A stretch of DNA of 64,000 bases from Rebecca billardiae RCC1528 (taxonomy: Eukaryota > Haptophyta). This document shows positions 28,550 to 38,200 of the stretch, piece by piece; the stretch's first letter is position 1; the number at the start of each line of letters is the position of its first letter. Both the position numbers and the translations under genes were made by a program. The notes beneath the pieces are model-generated. The model was not told where the DNA came from, did not search any database, and was given only the letters and a program-made list of their open reading frames with translations. The stretch spans positions 496,001 to 560,000 of the forward strand of contig OZ251241.1 in assembly GCA_965240325.2 (NCBI GenBank), given 5' to 3'.

Positions 28550-30256
28550 ATGGCGGATCACGAGGGCCGCTCGTCGCTCGAGCTGCCGGCGTGCAGCGAG
28601 TTCATCCGCGCAGATGCGTGGGGCCTGCCGACAGATACACACGCGACATGCGCAGACAGCGCGTTTGCCCTGGGCGCTGCCCCCCGCGCGCTCGCTGAGG
28701 CACCGCCGGTCCCTACCCTCGACGAGATGTTGCCGAGACGGGCGCGAGCGGCGCGGAGCTTCCCGACGCAGGCCGCTGCAGATGCGGGCTCGCCGCCGCG
28801 CAACTTCCCATCCTCCGCCGACGCACTGACGGGATATGAGGCCGACGACTTCGCCGGCCGCTTGCACGAGGTGCTCACGCCCTCGCCGCAGCGCCTTGCG
28901 GGGCGGGTGCTGATCTGCAGGGCGCCCCCAGCGCATGGCACGCCCACGCCTCCTGCTGCCCACGCGCGGCACGAGCCGAGCGTGCCGGCGTATGCACCAC
29001 TCGACCAAGTGCTAGCACCGCGGCAGGCCGCGTCCGTGCTACGCCCGCCTCCAGCCCTGTCGCTGCCGCCGCCCCCGCCCGATGGCGCAGGCGCGCTATT
29101 CGGCGGTGGCGGTGCGCACGGCGGCGAGGCTCAGCGCGGGCACAAGCACACGGCGCTCGATGCCTTCGGTGGCCTGGGCCTCGGCGAGGTGCTGCGTCCG
29201 CCGCCAATTCCTGTGCCCGACGCCGCCGCGTCAGCCCTCGCCATGCCTGCTCGGCCGCGCGCGAGCGAGCGCGTGCTCAGCGCCGACGACTTCGAGCGGC
29301 TGCCGGCGCGCGGGGGTGAGGCGCCGCTCCGGCTGGGAGCAGCTGAGGGGGAGGAGGCCGCAGCGGCGGCGCGGCAGGACGCGCCAGCGCGCGGACGGCG
29401 GCCCGTCGCCTCGCTCGACGAGTGGGGCGGTGCGCTGGACGAAGTGCTCGTCCCCGTCACCACGCGCGTGCCCAATGAGCGCACCGCCGCAGCCGCAGCC
29501 GCAGCGGCCGCAGCTGCACGGGCAGCGCCCTTTGCAGAGTACCCCGGCTACGAGGCCGCAGGTGCGAGCGAGCCGCGCCGAAGCCGCGACCGACCGACCG
29601 CGCGCGACTTTGGGGGCAGCCTGGATGAGGTGCTGCCGCCACGCGAGTCGCGTCCGGCTCGGCGCGTGCCGCCTCCGGCGCAGGCGCAAGCGCCACCGGA
29701 GTCCGCCCAGGCCCCGCCCGCGCGGGCGCGCGCAGCGGACGGCGGCAGTGCTGACGGCGCGGGGTGGGGTGGGCTCAGCCTGGAGGCTGCGCTCGGCTCA
29801 CGCCGTCGAGCACGCGATGCGCCCGCGCGCAGCAATACGCCGAGCTCGGCCCGTGCCGAGCAGCGCAGTCGCACGAGGGCCAGCGGCGACGGCACCAGCG
29901 CACCGCCGCTGCGGCGCGCATCGGCGCCTACCGCCGGCACCGTGGGCGGCGTGCGGCTGGGCGGCGCGGGGCAAGGCGCTCGGCACCCGCCGCCTGCGTC
30001 GCGGGCCGTGCTGCGCCGAGTGCGCTACCGCCGCCCCGCCGCGCCGCGGGGTGGCTGCTGCGGAGAGACCAGCTCGCGCGCCGAGTGCACCGTGTGCCTG
30101 GAGGAGTTTGCTGACCGTGAGGCGGTGCTGCGGCTGCCGTGCGCGCACCTCTTCCACGGCCGCTGCATCCGCACGTGGCTGCAGCACGACCGCCGGTGCC
30201 CAAACTGCCGCTTCGACCTGGTCGAGATGCGGCCCGCCGGGGCAGACGGCAGCTAG
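28550..30256 (+). CDS. RING-H2 finger protein with repeated LDEVLxP motifs (putative E3 ubiquitin ligase)
   Basis: Single exon, 568 aa from ATG 28550. The C-terminus holds a complete RING-H2 domain starting at C513, with spacing C-x2-C-x14-C-x-H-x2-H-x2-C-x10-C-x2-C. It should bind a ubiquitin-conjugating enzyme and act as an E3 ligase. The N-terminal 480 residues are disordered and Ala/Pro/Arg-rich. They carry a recurrent short motif: TLDEMLPR (56-63), FAGRLHEVLTP (101-111), PLDQVLAPR (140-148), FGGLGLGEVLRPP (196-208), WGGALDEVLVP (282-292), FGGSLDEVLPP (344-354), and a degenerate WGGLSLEAAL further on. The array looks like multiple docking sites. No membrane segment is present. Confidence 0.85.
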   Translation: MADHEGRSSLELPACSEFIRADAWGLPTDTHATCADSAFALGAAPRALAEAPPVPTLDEMLPRRARAARSFPTQAAADAGSPPRNFPSSADALTGYEADDFAGRLHEVLTPSPQRLAGRVLICRAPPAHGTPTPPAAHARHEPSVPAYAPLDQVLAPRQAASVLRPPPALSLPPPPPDGAGALFGGGGAHGGEAQRGHKHTALDAFGGLGLGEVLRPPPIPVPDAAASALAMPARPRASERVLSADDFERLPARGGEAPLRLGAAEGEEAAAAARQDAPARGRRPVASLDEWGGALDEVLVPVTTRVPNERTAAAAAAAAAAARAAPFAEYPGYEAAGASEPRRSRDRPTARDFGGSLDEVLPPRESRPARRVPPPAQAQAPPESAQAPPARARAADGGSADGAGWGGLSLEAALGSRRRARDAPARSNTPSSARAEQRSRTRASGDGTSAPPLRRASAPTAGTVGGVRLGGAGQGARHPPPASRAVLRRVRYRRPAAPRGGCCGETSSRAECTVCLEEFADREAVLRLPCAHLFHGRCIRTWLQHDRRCPNCRFDLVEMRPAGADGS

Positions 30257-30817
30257 GGCCTGTGACGGCCTGCGGCTGAGCTTTCCCGCTCGGCGTGTGA
30301 CATTGCTGTCTAAGTGACAGCGCTGCTCAGCGACAGCAGCAATCCAGCATATGCATGTGACATCAGTCTGAGTGGCGGACGAGTGCGACTCCGATGATGA
30401 CAGCAGAAGACTGTAGTTGGCGTGGCCGGCGGAGAACACACATATATATATATTAATATATATCATCACTCGATCACGATGGCCCATTGGCCCGGGCGAT
30501 GGCGACGCACTCAGGCAGTGACCTCAGGCAGTCTGTTCATATCAAGTTAGTACCACCCTGCCTGACCCTGGTACCGTACTGAGTCTTCGCCTTCGGGTCT
30601 TCGGGCAGGGGACAGTGTCACTGAGTGTGCCGTGTGCATGAATAATCCGCCTAACATTGCTGCAGCGCTTACCGTACGTATATCATGACCACACTAGCTC
30701 ACTGTACACTGTACAGTACCTGATACGTACAATACTTGTAATCACGCCTTAACCAAGTGTTAAAACATACAGTAGTGAGTCGGCTGCACTGCGACTCCGC
30801 GAAGTGGCACCTGTCTC
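30257..30817. other. Intergenic; contains inverted copy of a dispersed repeat
   Basis: No gene seen. A TATATATATATT-type run lies near 30440-30460. Positions 30740-30775 are the inverted counterpart of 26426-26475. Confidence 0.45.
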
Positions 30818-32320
30818 ATGATGGCGCACCCTCGTCGGCCGCCAGAAATATGCACGAGGCGAAGGGCGACGTCCCTGGCGCTCGCCGCCGCGTTCGTGTC
30901 CGTGTCCGTGCCCGTGCCCTGCGCCGGCGACGACGCCGCGGCCTCCGCCCCCGCCGGGCCATGCACACACCCAGTCTCGCACGTTCCGATGGACGCGGAC
31001 ATGGCGCGCGTCCTGGACAACGTGGGGCTCACGCTGCGCGACGAGTTCGTGCTGCGGCTGCCCGGGCACGGGCCATGCCCACGGTTCAACACGCTCATTG
31101 CCGGCACCGCGCGCATGTGCAACTACTCCGCCTTCGCCGCGTACGCCGTCGAGCCGTGCGTGCAGGGCAAGACGTCGCTCACGTTTGCCCTGCAGTCGTA
31201 CAACCATCCGGACGGCAGCCTGGCGGAGCCGAACGCGACGGGCGGCGCGTTCGAGCTGCTCGACCGCTTCGAGGCGCCGTGGGGGCCGTGCATCCGCGAG
31301 CTCGTGCGCGCCGCCAACGGCACCGCGTGCCGGATGCAGATCGTGCGCCAGTGGTTCTCGCTCGTCCCGGGCATCGAGGGCAGTCGCGTGTGCCTCGCCA
31401 AGTTGGGCGGCAAGAACTTTGGCGTCGTGTCGCGCACGCTGCGCGTGATGGCGCAGACGCTCTCCGTCGGCCGCGGCTGGGAGTGGGCGCGGCGCTTCCA
31501 CCCCGCCGTCGACGCGTACGCTCGCGCGCGGCTCGACTCAGCGTGGTGTCTGCCGAACGCGCGCCCGGGCACGCGCGGCCTCCTCGTCACCGACGCCAAC
31601 TCTGTGATGCTCGGCGGCGAGGAGGGCGTGCGGCAGGCGTCTGACATGTTCGGCTTCGTCAGCGTCGACGGCGCCGCCGCGTACTTCGAGGCGTGGCGCG
31701 TGTGGCGCGAGATCGACTGCTCGCGCATCTGCTTTGCGTCGCCCTCCGAGACGCGCGCGTGCAACTTTTGGCTGGGCCACCTCTGCACTGGCGAGAACCC
31801 TCTCGCCATGTCCCTGTGCGACCGCTTCGGCGGGAACAACGTGAGCGCGGCGGGCGGCGCGGCGGGCGCGGTGGCGGGTGGCGGCAAGGCGGCGCGCGTC
31901 GACTGGCGGCGCGACGGCTTCCGCCCGCCCGCCTTCATCCGGCCATACACGGCGACGCACGTAGCGCGTCGCAAGAATGGCGTGATCTCGATCGGCGCCA
32001 TCATCAACCTGCTGGCCAAGCGCAGGCGCCTCCAGTGCCCCTCGTGCACGCCCGGCTGCATGTGGGGCCTCAAGCGGGCGTACACGCTCAACTCGCCCGC
32101 CCGCTTCGCTGCGCGCGCGGCGCTTGGCCCGCGCGCAACCCTCGCGGCGCTCACTGAGAGCCTGTGCACCTCCGAGTGGCAGAACGAGTACTGCGCCGCC
32201 GCGGCACAGCTGCGGGACATGACGCTGCCGACGGACCCGCCCACCGTCGAGCTCGACGGGCCGGGCGACCTGCGCCGCCGGCAGCCCACGGCGGCGCGCG
32301 GGGCCGGCCCCATCGCGTGA
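30818..32320 (+). CDS. Secreted, cysteine-containing protein of unknown function
   Basis: Single exon, 500 aa, starting at two consecutive ATGs (30818, 30821). A basic start followed by a hydrophobic stretch (TSLALAAAFVSVSVPVPCAG) is a good signal peptide. The mature part has many scattered cysteines (for example CTHP, CNYSAF, CRMQ, CSRIC, CPSCTPGC), suggesting disulfides and an extracellular or lumenal location. Possible N-glycosylation sites include NYS, NAT, NGT and NVS. I do not recognise the family. The ordered composition and even codon use argue that it is a real gene. No transmembrane segment is seen after the leader, so secretion rather than membrane anchoring is likely. Confidence 0.65.
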   Translation: MMAHPRRPPEICTRRRATSLALAAAFVSVSVPVPCAGDDAAASAPAGPCTHPVSHVPMDADMARVLDNVGLTLRDEFVLRLPGHGPCPRFNTLIAGTARMCNYSAFAAYAVEPCVQGKTSLTFALQSYNHPDGSLAEPNATGGAFELLDRFEAPWGPCIRELVRAANGTACRMQIVRQWFSLVPGIEGSRVCLAKLGGKNFGVVSRTLRVMAQTLSVGRGWEWARRFHPAVDAYARARLDSAWCLPNARPGTRGLLVTDANSVMLGGEEGVRQASDMFGFVSVDGAAAYFEAWRVWREIDCSRICFASPSETRACNFWLGHLCTGENPLAMSLCDRFGGNNVSAAGGAAGAVAGGGKAARVDWRRDGFRPPAFIRPYTATHVARRKNGVISIGAIINLLAKRRRLQCPSCTPGCMWGLKRAYTLNSPARFAARAALGPRATLAALTESLCTSEWQNEYCAAAAQLRDMTLPTDPPTVELDGPGDLRRRQPTAARGAGPIA

Positions 32321-32772
32321 GCGAGCGAGCCGTGTGGCATCGCTGCCGCCGCCACTGCTGCAGCACGGTCAGATGGTGGGCTCGACAGGAGAGCAGTGCT
32401 GTGACAGGAGTCGCGCACGCGCGACGACATGCCATTGCCGATTTGCCGCGTCAAACGGCCCGCGTCGTCAATCATGCAACGACATCGCATCGTCATCAGG
32501 CACGGCATCATCATCAGCGCAGGATTCAGCAGCAGCATGCACGCATGGCCGCCATGATCAAAGCCGTAGCAGTAGCATCAGCAGCCTATACACTACTACT
32601 ATACTAGACGACTCTCTCTCTCTCTCTCTCTCTATATATGTACTAGTGCTGTGATGTCCGTGCCATGACTCGGACTCGGTCTCGGATGCCAAGAGTAAGA
32701 CGCCCCAATAAGTGACTACCTGAGTGCAACGTCTACCGTACTGCTGAGTGCTGACTCTACTGAGCGCACTGC
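32321..32772. other. Intergenic; nothing recognised except a (TC)n run
   Basis: A CT dinucleotide run lies near 32610-32632. No gene was seen. Confidence 0.5.
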
Positions 32773-33219
<447 letters not shown>

Positions 33220-33656
33220 GTGGCGTTATAACGGAGTTATAACCGAGTGTGTCGGGAGGCTGGAAAGGCAACGCGCAGCTGGTGGACAAGGGCCGCCATC
33301 GTCTTCTAGGTCCTGCAGGTAGTTGCAGTCGATTTCCGGAGCTCATCGGCCACGGAGCTATCCTTTATCATCATCATGGCGGGCGCTGGTCCTTTCATAT
33401 CGGCCAACCACACTGGCTCCTCTGTAAGTACCCGCTCCTCTCCACTATCCGGCGCTCGAGATCATATACAAGGTCATCTTAAGTCGGCGTGGCAACTTAC
33501 CAAAGTTCATATCAAGCAGCCCACCTAGCAGAGCTCGCTCGATCATCGGTTACACGACCTTTCGGGCCGAGCTGCTCATCTCTCGGCAGCCCCTGCTTCG
33601 GCCTGCGCATCTGCAAAGCCCGAGGTCCCGCCATCTGTCCTCTGCGTTCTTTGCTT
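33220..33656 (+). repeat. Terminal repeat A1
   Basis: Nearly identical to A2 (40200-40635), with a 2-bp indel at 33637. It opens with two 8-bp palindromes GTTATAAC (33225-33232 and 33236-33243), 3 bp apart, which are also kept in the divergent copy at 18504. It contains a short ATG frame from 33376 followed by a consensus donor TCT|GTAAGT at 33424, suggesting a leader exon. Confidence 0.9.
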
Positions 33657-35141
33657 GACCACGGCGGCAGCGCCACGTTCGAGCTTGTCCGCGCCAGGCT
33701 CGTCGGCCTCGGCTCTGGCGATGGCGGCTCCGCTGCGCAGAGCTCGGGCCTCGGCGGCAACCGCGGCTCCTCTGCTGCCGGCTCGGCCTCGCTTCTCCTG
33801 GACAACCCGGAGTGGCGCGAGCTCGACCTCAAGGCGGCCTCCAGCCCGGCTGGGCAGCGCGAGATCCTCCTGCTGCAGTCGAGGTTCACCCTCATCCGCC
33901 GCGTCCTCGCCGGCTCCAGCCCGTCCTCGCAGCTCGGCAACCTCCAGCTCATCACGCTCTCGATGGCCGCGCGGGGCCGCCCTCTGGCGCGCGCCTTGTC
34001 CGCGCGACTCAGGGAGGACGTCCCCGAGCTGCAGGCGTCGATGACATTCACGCTCGAATCCAAGCTCTGCTCCTCGCTCGTGGCGGGCAAGTTCACGGCG
34101 CTGGGCATCGTCGAGCTCTCGCACGCGCTCACCGCCGCCCTCTCGCAGCACTCCGTTTACTGCGCGCTGACGCCGTTCGTGTCGCTCGAGGCGCTGCTCT
34201 CGGACACGCTGACAGACCTCCGGATGTTCCATCTCGTGGAGGATGCGGCGATCAAGCTGTTCGGCTACGTCGGCGTCTCCGAGGTCGACTCCTTCTTTGG
34301 CAAGCTCGTCGAACTGCAGGCCGCCGTCAGCATCGGCCTGGCGGTGACGGCTGCTGTCGCTCTGGTCAATGAGATGCTCGCTGACCTCGAGACGCGCTTT
34401 GGCGTCGCCCTCGCCGACCCCAACCCGCTCGCGCGCATTCCTGAGCTGCCGTTCCTCGACCCGTCGTCGGTCGTGCTGGCCACCATCCGCGAGGCCTGTC
34501 GCTCCACGCAGGCGACCATGATCACCTGGAACCAGAGCGCGGCGTTTGTCGACCGGATGCTCGCTCTCCGCGCCAGCCAGGGCGCCGGCCAGTCGGCAGG
34601 CCCCGGCCCGAGCACCCCGGCCAACCCCTTGCGCGGGCAACCGCAGCCGTCGCCCACCGCTCCAGGGCGTGCTCGCGCGCAGCTGCAACCCCCGCCGAGC
34701 AAGAAGCAGCGCCAGTTGGCGCGCGGGCCTGCGGCCGCTGCGCCGAGCTACGGCTCGGACGTGCAGGTGACCATCCTCAACACCAAGCCTTTCGGCCCCC
34801 CCGTCGGCTATGTCGTCTCCGAGACGCACGACTGCTTCGGCATCGGGCTGCTCTCGGACAACTTGGGCCTCTTCCGCCTGAGCTCCTTCTCGGCGGCGTA
34901 CGTGAGTGTGATGCACGTCGACCCGTGCCTGCCGGTCGTGGCCACGCGGTTCCCGAAGCTGCGCGCCGACGGCAGGGCCAAGCCCTCACTCGCGGACGTG
35001 GCCATCCGGCGCTGCCCGTGTTCGGGCCAACCCGGCCACGGCGCGATCGGCGCCGGCGCGCACTCGCTCGATGCCGTCGACCTCGCCCAGCATGCTCTCG
35101 ACGCTTGGCCCTCGGGTTTTGGCTTGCCGACGGGCCACTAA
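33489..35141 (+). CDS. Retroelement first ORF, gag-like protein
   Basis: The frame is open from 33483 to the stop at 35141, about 550 codons, but has no ATG near its 5' end. The first in-frame ATG is near 33963, and 33489 is a GTG. Translation may therefore start on a spliced leader (ATG 33376, donor at 33424), but I could not fix a matching acceptor. The product has helical segments (for example DTLTDLRMFHLVEDAAIKLF), a Pro/Gly/Gln-rich linker and a basic patch (SKKQRQLARG). Near the end is a Cys-His cluster (RRCPCSGQPGHG) that falls short of a standard CCHC zinc knuckle. Position and composition suggest gag; there is no direct proof. Confidence 0.6.
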   Translation: MATYQSSYQAAHLAELARSSVTRPFGPSCSSLGSPCFGLRICKARGPAICPLRSLLDHGGSATFELVRARLVGLGSGDGGSAAQSSGLGGNRGSSAAGSASLLLDNPEWRELDLKAASSPAGQREILLLQSRFTLIRRVLAGSSPSSQLGNLQLITLSMAARGRPLARALSARLREDVPELQASMTFTLESKLCSSLVAGKFTALGIVELSHALTAALSQHSVYCALTPFVSLEALLSDTLTDLRMFHLVEDAAIKLFGYVGVSEVDSFFGKLVELQAAVSIGLAVTAAVALVNEMLADLETRFGVALADPNPLARIPELPFLDPSSVVLATIREACRSTQATMITWNQSAAFVDRMLALRASQGAGQSAGPGPSTPANPLRGQPQPSPTAPGRARAQLQPPPSKKQRQLARGPAAAAPSYGSDVQVTILNTKPFGPPVGYVVSETHDCFGIGLLSDNLGLFRLSSFSAAYVSVMHVDPCLPVVATRFPKLRADGRAKPSLADVAIRRCPCSGQPGHGAIGAGAHSLDAVDLAQHALDAWPSGFGLPTGH

Positions 35142-35236
35142 GTGGGCGCCCGCCGGCGGATTGCTGCCCGCTTCTCTCGCCGGCGTCCGCGGCGGCGGTC
35201 GCCGCCGGGCCCGCGGGCGCTGCCGCGCGCGCGGCG

Positions 35237-38200
35237 ATGAGCGCCGAGGTGCCCCTGCCGGCGGTACCACCTGCTGCTCCCTTGCCGGGTGGGCTGGCCG
35301 CCGCTGCCTCGCCGCGGTCGCTGCGTGCTGAGGCTGCGCGCGCAGGCGACTCGTCATCTGCCGCCTCCTCGCCAGTCGCGGCGGTGACGGCGGGCGTGGG
35401 TGCTGCCGTGCTGCTTGCCCGCGCGCGGCTGCAGCCGCCCCGCGTCGACGGCGCCAAGCGCGCGCGCCCAACCGCGCCGGCTGTCGGCTGCGATGCGCCG
35501 CCGCCGCCGCTCGCGCCGGCGGGGCGGGGCGGCTCCACGCCTCTCGCTTCGCTGGCGCCGGGCGTGGCTGCCTCAGCGCTGCTCGACCGCTCGCGGCTGC
35601 CGCCGCCTCGCGTCGGCGGCGACGCGCGGGCTCGCCAGGCGGCGACATCTGCCGGCGCCGGTGCGCCGCCGCCGCTGCGCGCGCCTGCGGCGCGCAGCGG
35701 AGGTGGCATGCCGCCATCGCGGCTGGCGTGGGTCGAGCCGACACGCACGCTCAGTGCATCCACGGACTCCAGCACCTCGCTGCTGGCGCTCGTCGTCGCT
35801 CTCGACGATCCCGACGCGCCGCTCATCCTCGCCGGTCGACGCGCGCCCGGCGGCGCGCCGACTTCCTTTCTGGGCTCATCCACGTCGTCGTGCCCCCGCT
35901 CAGAGGCGTGCCCACGGGCCGAGTCTCTCGTCGCACGCGCGCTCACGGGTGGCCCGCCGCTGACGGGCATCTACGCCACACGCCTGCGCGGCGCCGAGTG
36001 CCGCTTTGGCGGCGAGGCGCACGTCGTGGCCCTTCCCAGCCGAACGCGCCCGCCGCGCTCGCCGATGCTCGCTGCTGGCTGCGAGTGGTTCCCTTTGGGC
36101 GCGTTCGCCGGCTCCGACTTGTACGAGCCGGCCGCCGCTGCGTGTGCAGCGCTCGTGGACGTCCTCCCTCGTCGCATGCCTCCTCTCGCCGCGACGGGTC
36201 CGGCCGGTTCCTCGGCCGCGCGCGATCTGGCGCTGGCGGCCGCCAGGCAGCGCTCGTGGGCGCAAGGGGCGCGCGCGGCCGAGGCGACCGACGCCGCTCT
36301 GCGGGCGATGATCGCTGTACGCGCCGCCTCCTTGCCGGCCACGGAAGGCCAGTCGCTCACCGGCTGGGGCGATCGCGCGCGCACCGACCGCTCCAGCATC
36401 CCTGTCGCCCTGCAGGGTCACTCGATGCGCGTGCCGCTCGGGTCGCTCGCCGCGCTCCCCTTTGACTCCACGTCGGCGCGCTTTGACCCTCCTCACACCA
36501 ACGTGCCGACGCCGCGGCGGCAGCGTGCGACTTCGTACCGCCCGCGGTCGGTTGCTGACATCCTCTTACCCGCGGCGCTCGAGCTCGTCGCGGGCTGGCG
36601 CCGCCGCGAGGAGGCCGACCTGCGCGCGTACCTCTCGCTCGGCTCAGCCGCCCGGCGCACCAACGCGCCGCTCGCCATCGGCCAGGACCTCTTCCACCCG
36701 GAGGCCCGCGGCATCGTCTGGGACCTTCGGAGCAAGGTGGACGGCGTGTACTTGCCGCTCGACTTCTCGGCGCCGCTCGAGTCGCGCACGCTCATGCCGG
36801 ACGCCCTCGAAGCTGCCGTCGGTCCCGACTTCCCCGACCGCGAGCTGCTCTCCTTTGTGCGCCACGGTGTGCGGTTCAAGGCCGATGTGGCTCTCCAGCT
36901 CGTGCTGCTGCCGCACCTCACCACCCTCGGCGCGGCCGCCTCCTCCGTGCACAAGGAGCTCCTCCGCCTCGCGGCGCGCGGCTGGTACAGCTTCTGGGAC
37001 GACTTCCCGTTCCTCCCGTGCCGGCTCAGCCCGCAGGGGTCCACGCCGCGCAAGCTCGAGCCGGACCGGCACCGCCGCACGACCGATGGCGGCGCGCCCC
37101 GCCGCGCGCTCGTCGACACAGCTGGCGTGCCTGTCATCCCGCTCAACGTCGCTGTCGGTCTCCACGACGAGGTCGCTGACGCGGCCGCGGGCTGGCACGA
37201 CGTGCCCCGCCCAGCAGCGGCTGCCCCGTCCGCCGCGGCCGAGCGGATGATCGCAGCGGGTCTTACGCCCACCCTGCCGCGCGCGCCGCCGCGCAAGTGG
37301 CCGCGCGAAGCCAAGCCCACGGTCGGCGGCAAGATGCACGACAACGCGATCCTGCTCGACGCCGCCGCCGTGTTTGGCGAGCCGATACTCACGCTCACAG
37401 ACGACGTGGCCGACTTCTTCAACCACCTCGGCGTCGCAACGGCCGAGCTGCCAAACGTCTGCCTCCTCTGGCTGCGGCCGGACGGCGAGGGCGTTGCCGC
37501 CGGCGGCCACGTCGTCGTCTCTGAGTCGCGCCTCGGCTTTGGGCTCTCGCCCAGCAGTAACATCGCGCAGCGCCTAAGCACGACCGTCGTGCAGATCGCC
37601 TCGCGGTGCTTCGACGACGAGGAGCTGCCGCGCTTCGAGGCGATGCTCGCTGACCCGCTGACGCCCCCTGCTGTGCGCAGCTGGATCGAGCAGCGCCGTG
37701 CGCTCGCGGTGACCACGCGGCGCCCCCAGCTGCGCCTCTTCAGCGGCGACTGCTTCACGGACGACACCAACTTCTCCATCGTCGGCGTGGACAGAACGGT
37801 GCGCTTTCTCTCCGTCTGGCACCGCGTCACCACCAGCCTCGGCCTGCTCATGGCCATCCCCGAGAAGCGCCAAATCGGCCAGTCAGCGCTCTGGCTCGGC
37901 TGCGACTTTGTCGTCTGCGCTGGCGTCCTCGCGGTGCCGCCGGCCAAGATCCTGCGCGCTCTCGTCATCCTGGACGACTTGCTGGCGAGCAGGCCGGTAC
38001 CCTTCTCTACCTTTCGCGCGCTCGTCGGTCTGCTCGAGCACTTCCGCCCGCTCACGCCGGCGAACCGCACGTTCTTCTACGGCCTGTACACGCACTTCGG
38101 CGAGCTCGGACGCCACCCAGCGCGGCCGGTGCCCATCACCGCCACGCTCCGCGCCGCGTGCGCGCGCTGGGCCAAGCTCCTGCGCTCCACCGCGGGCGTG

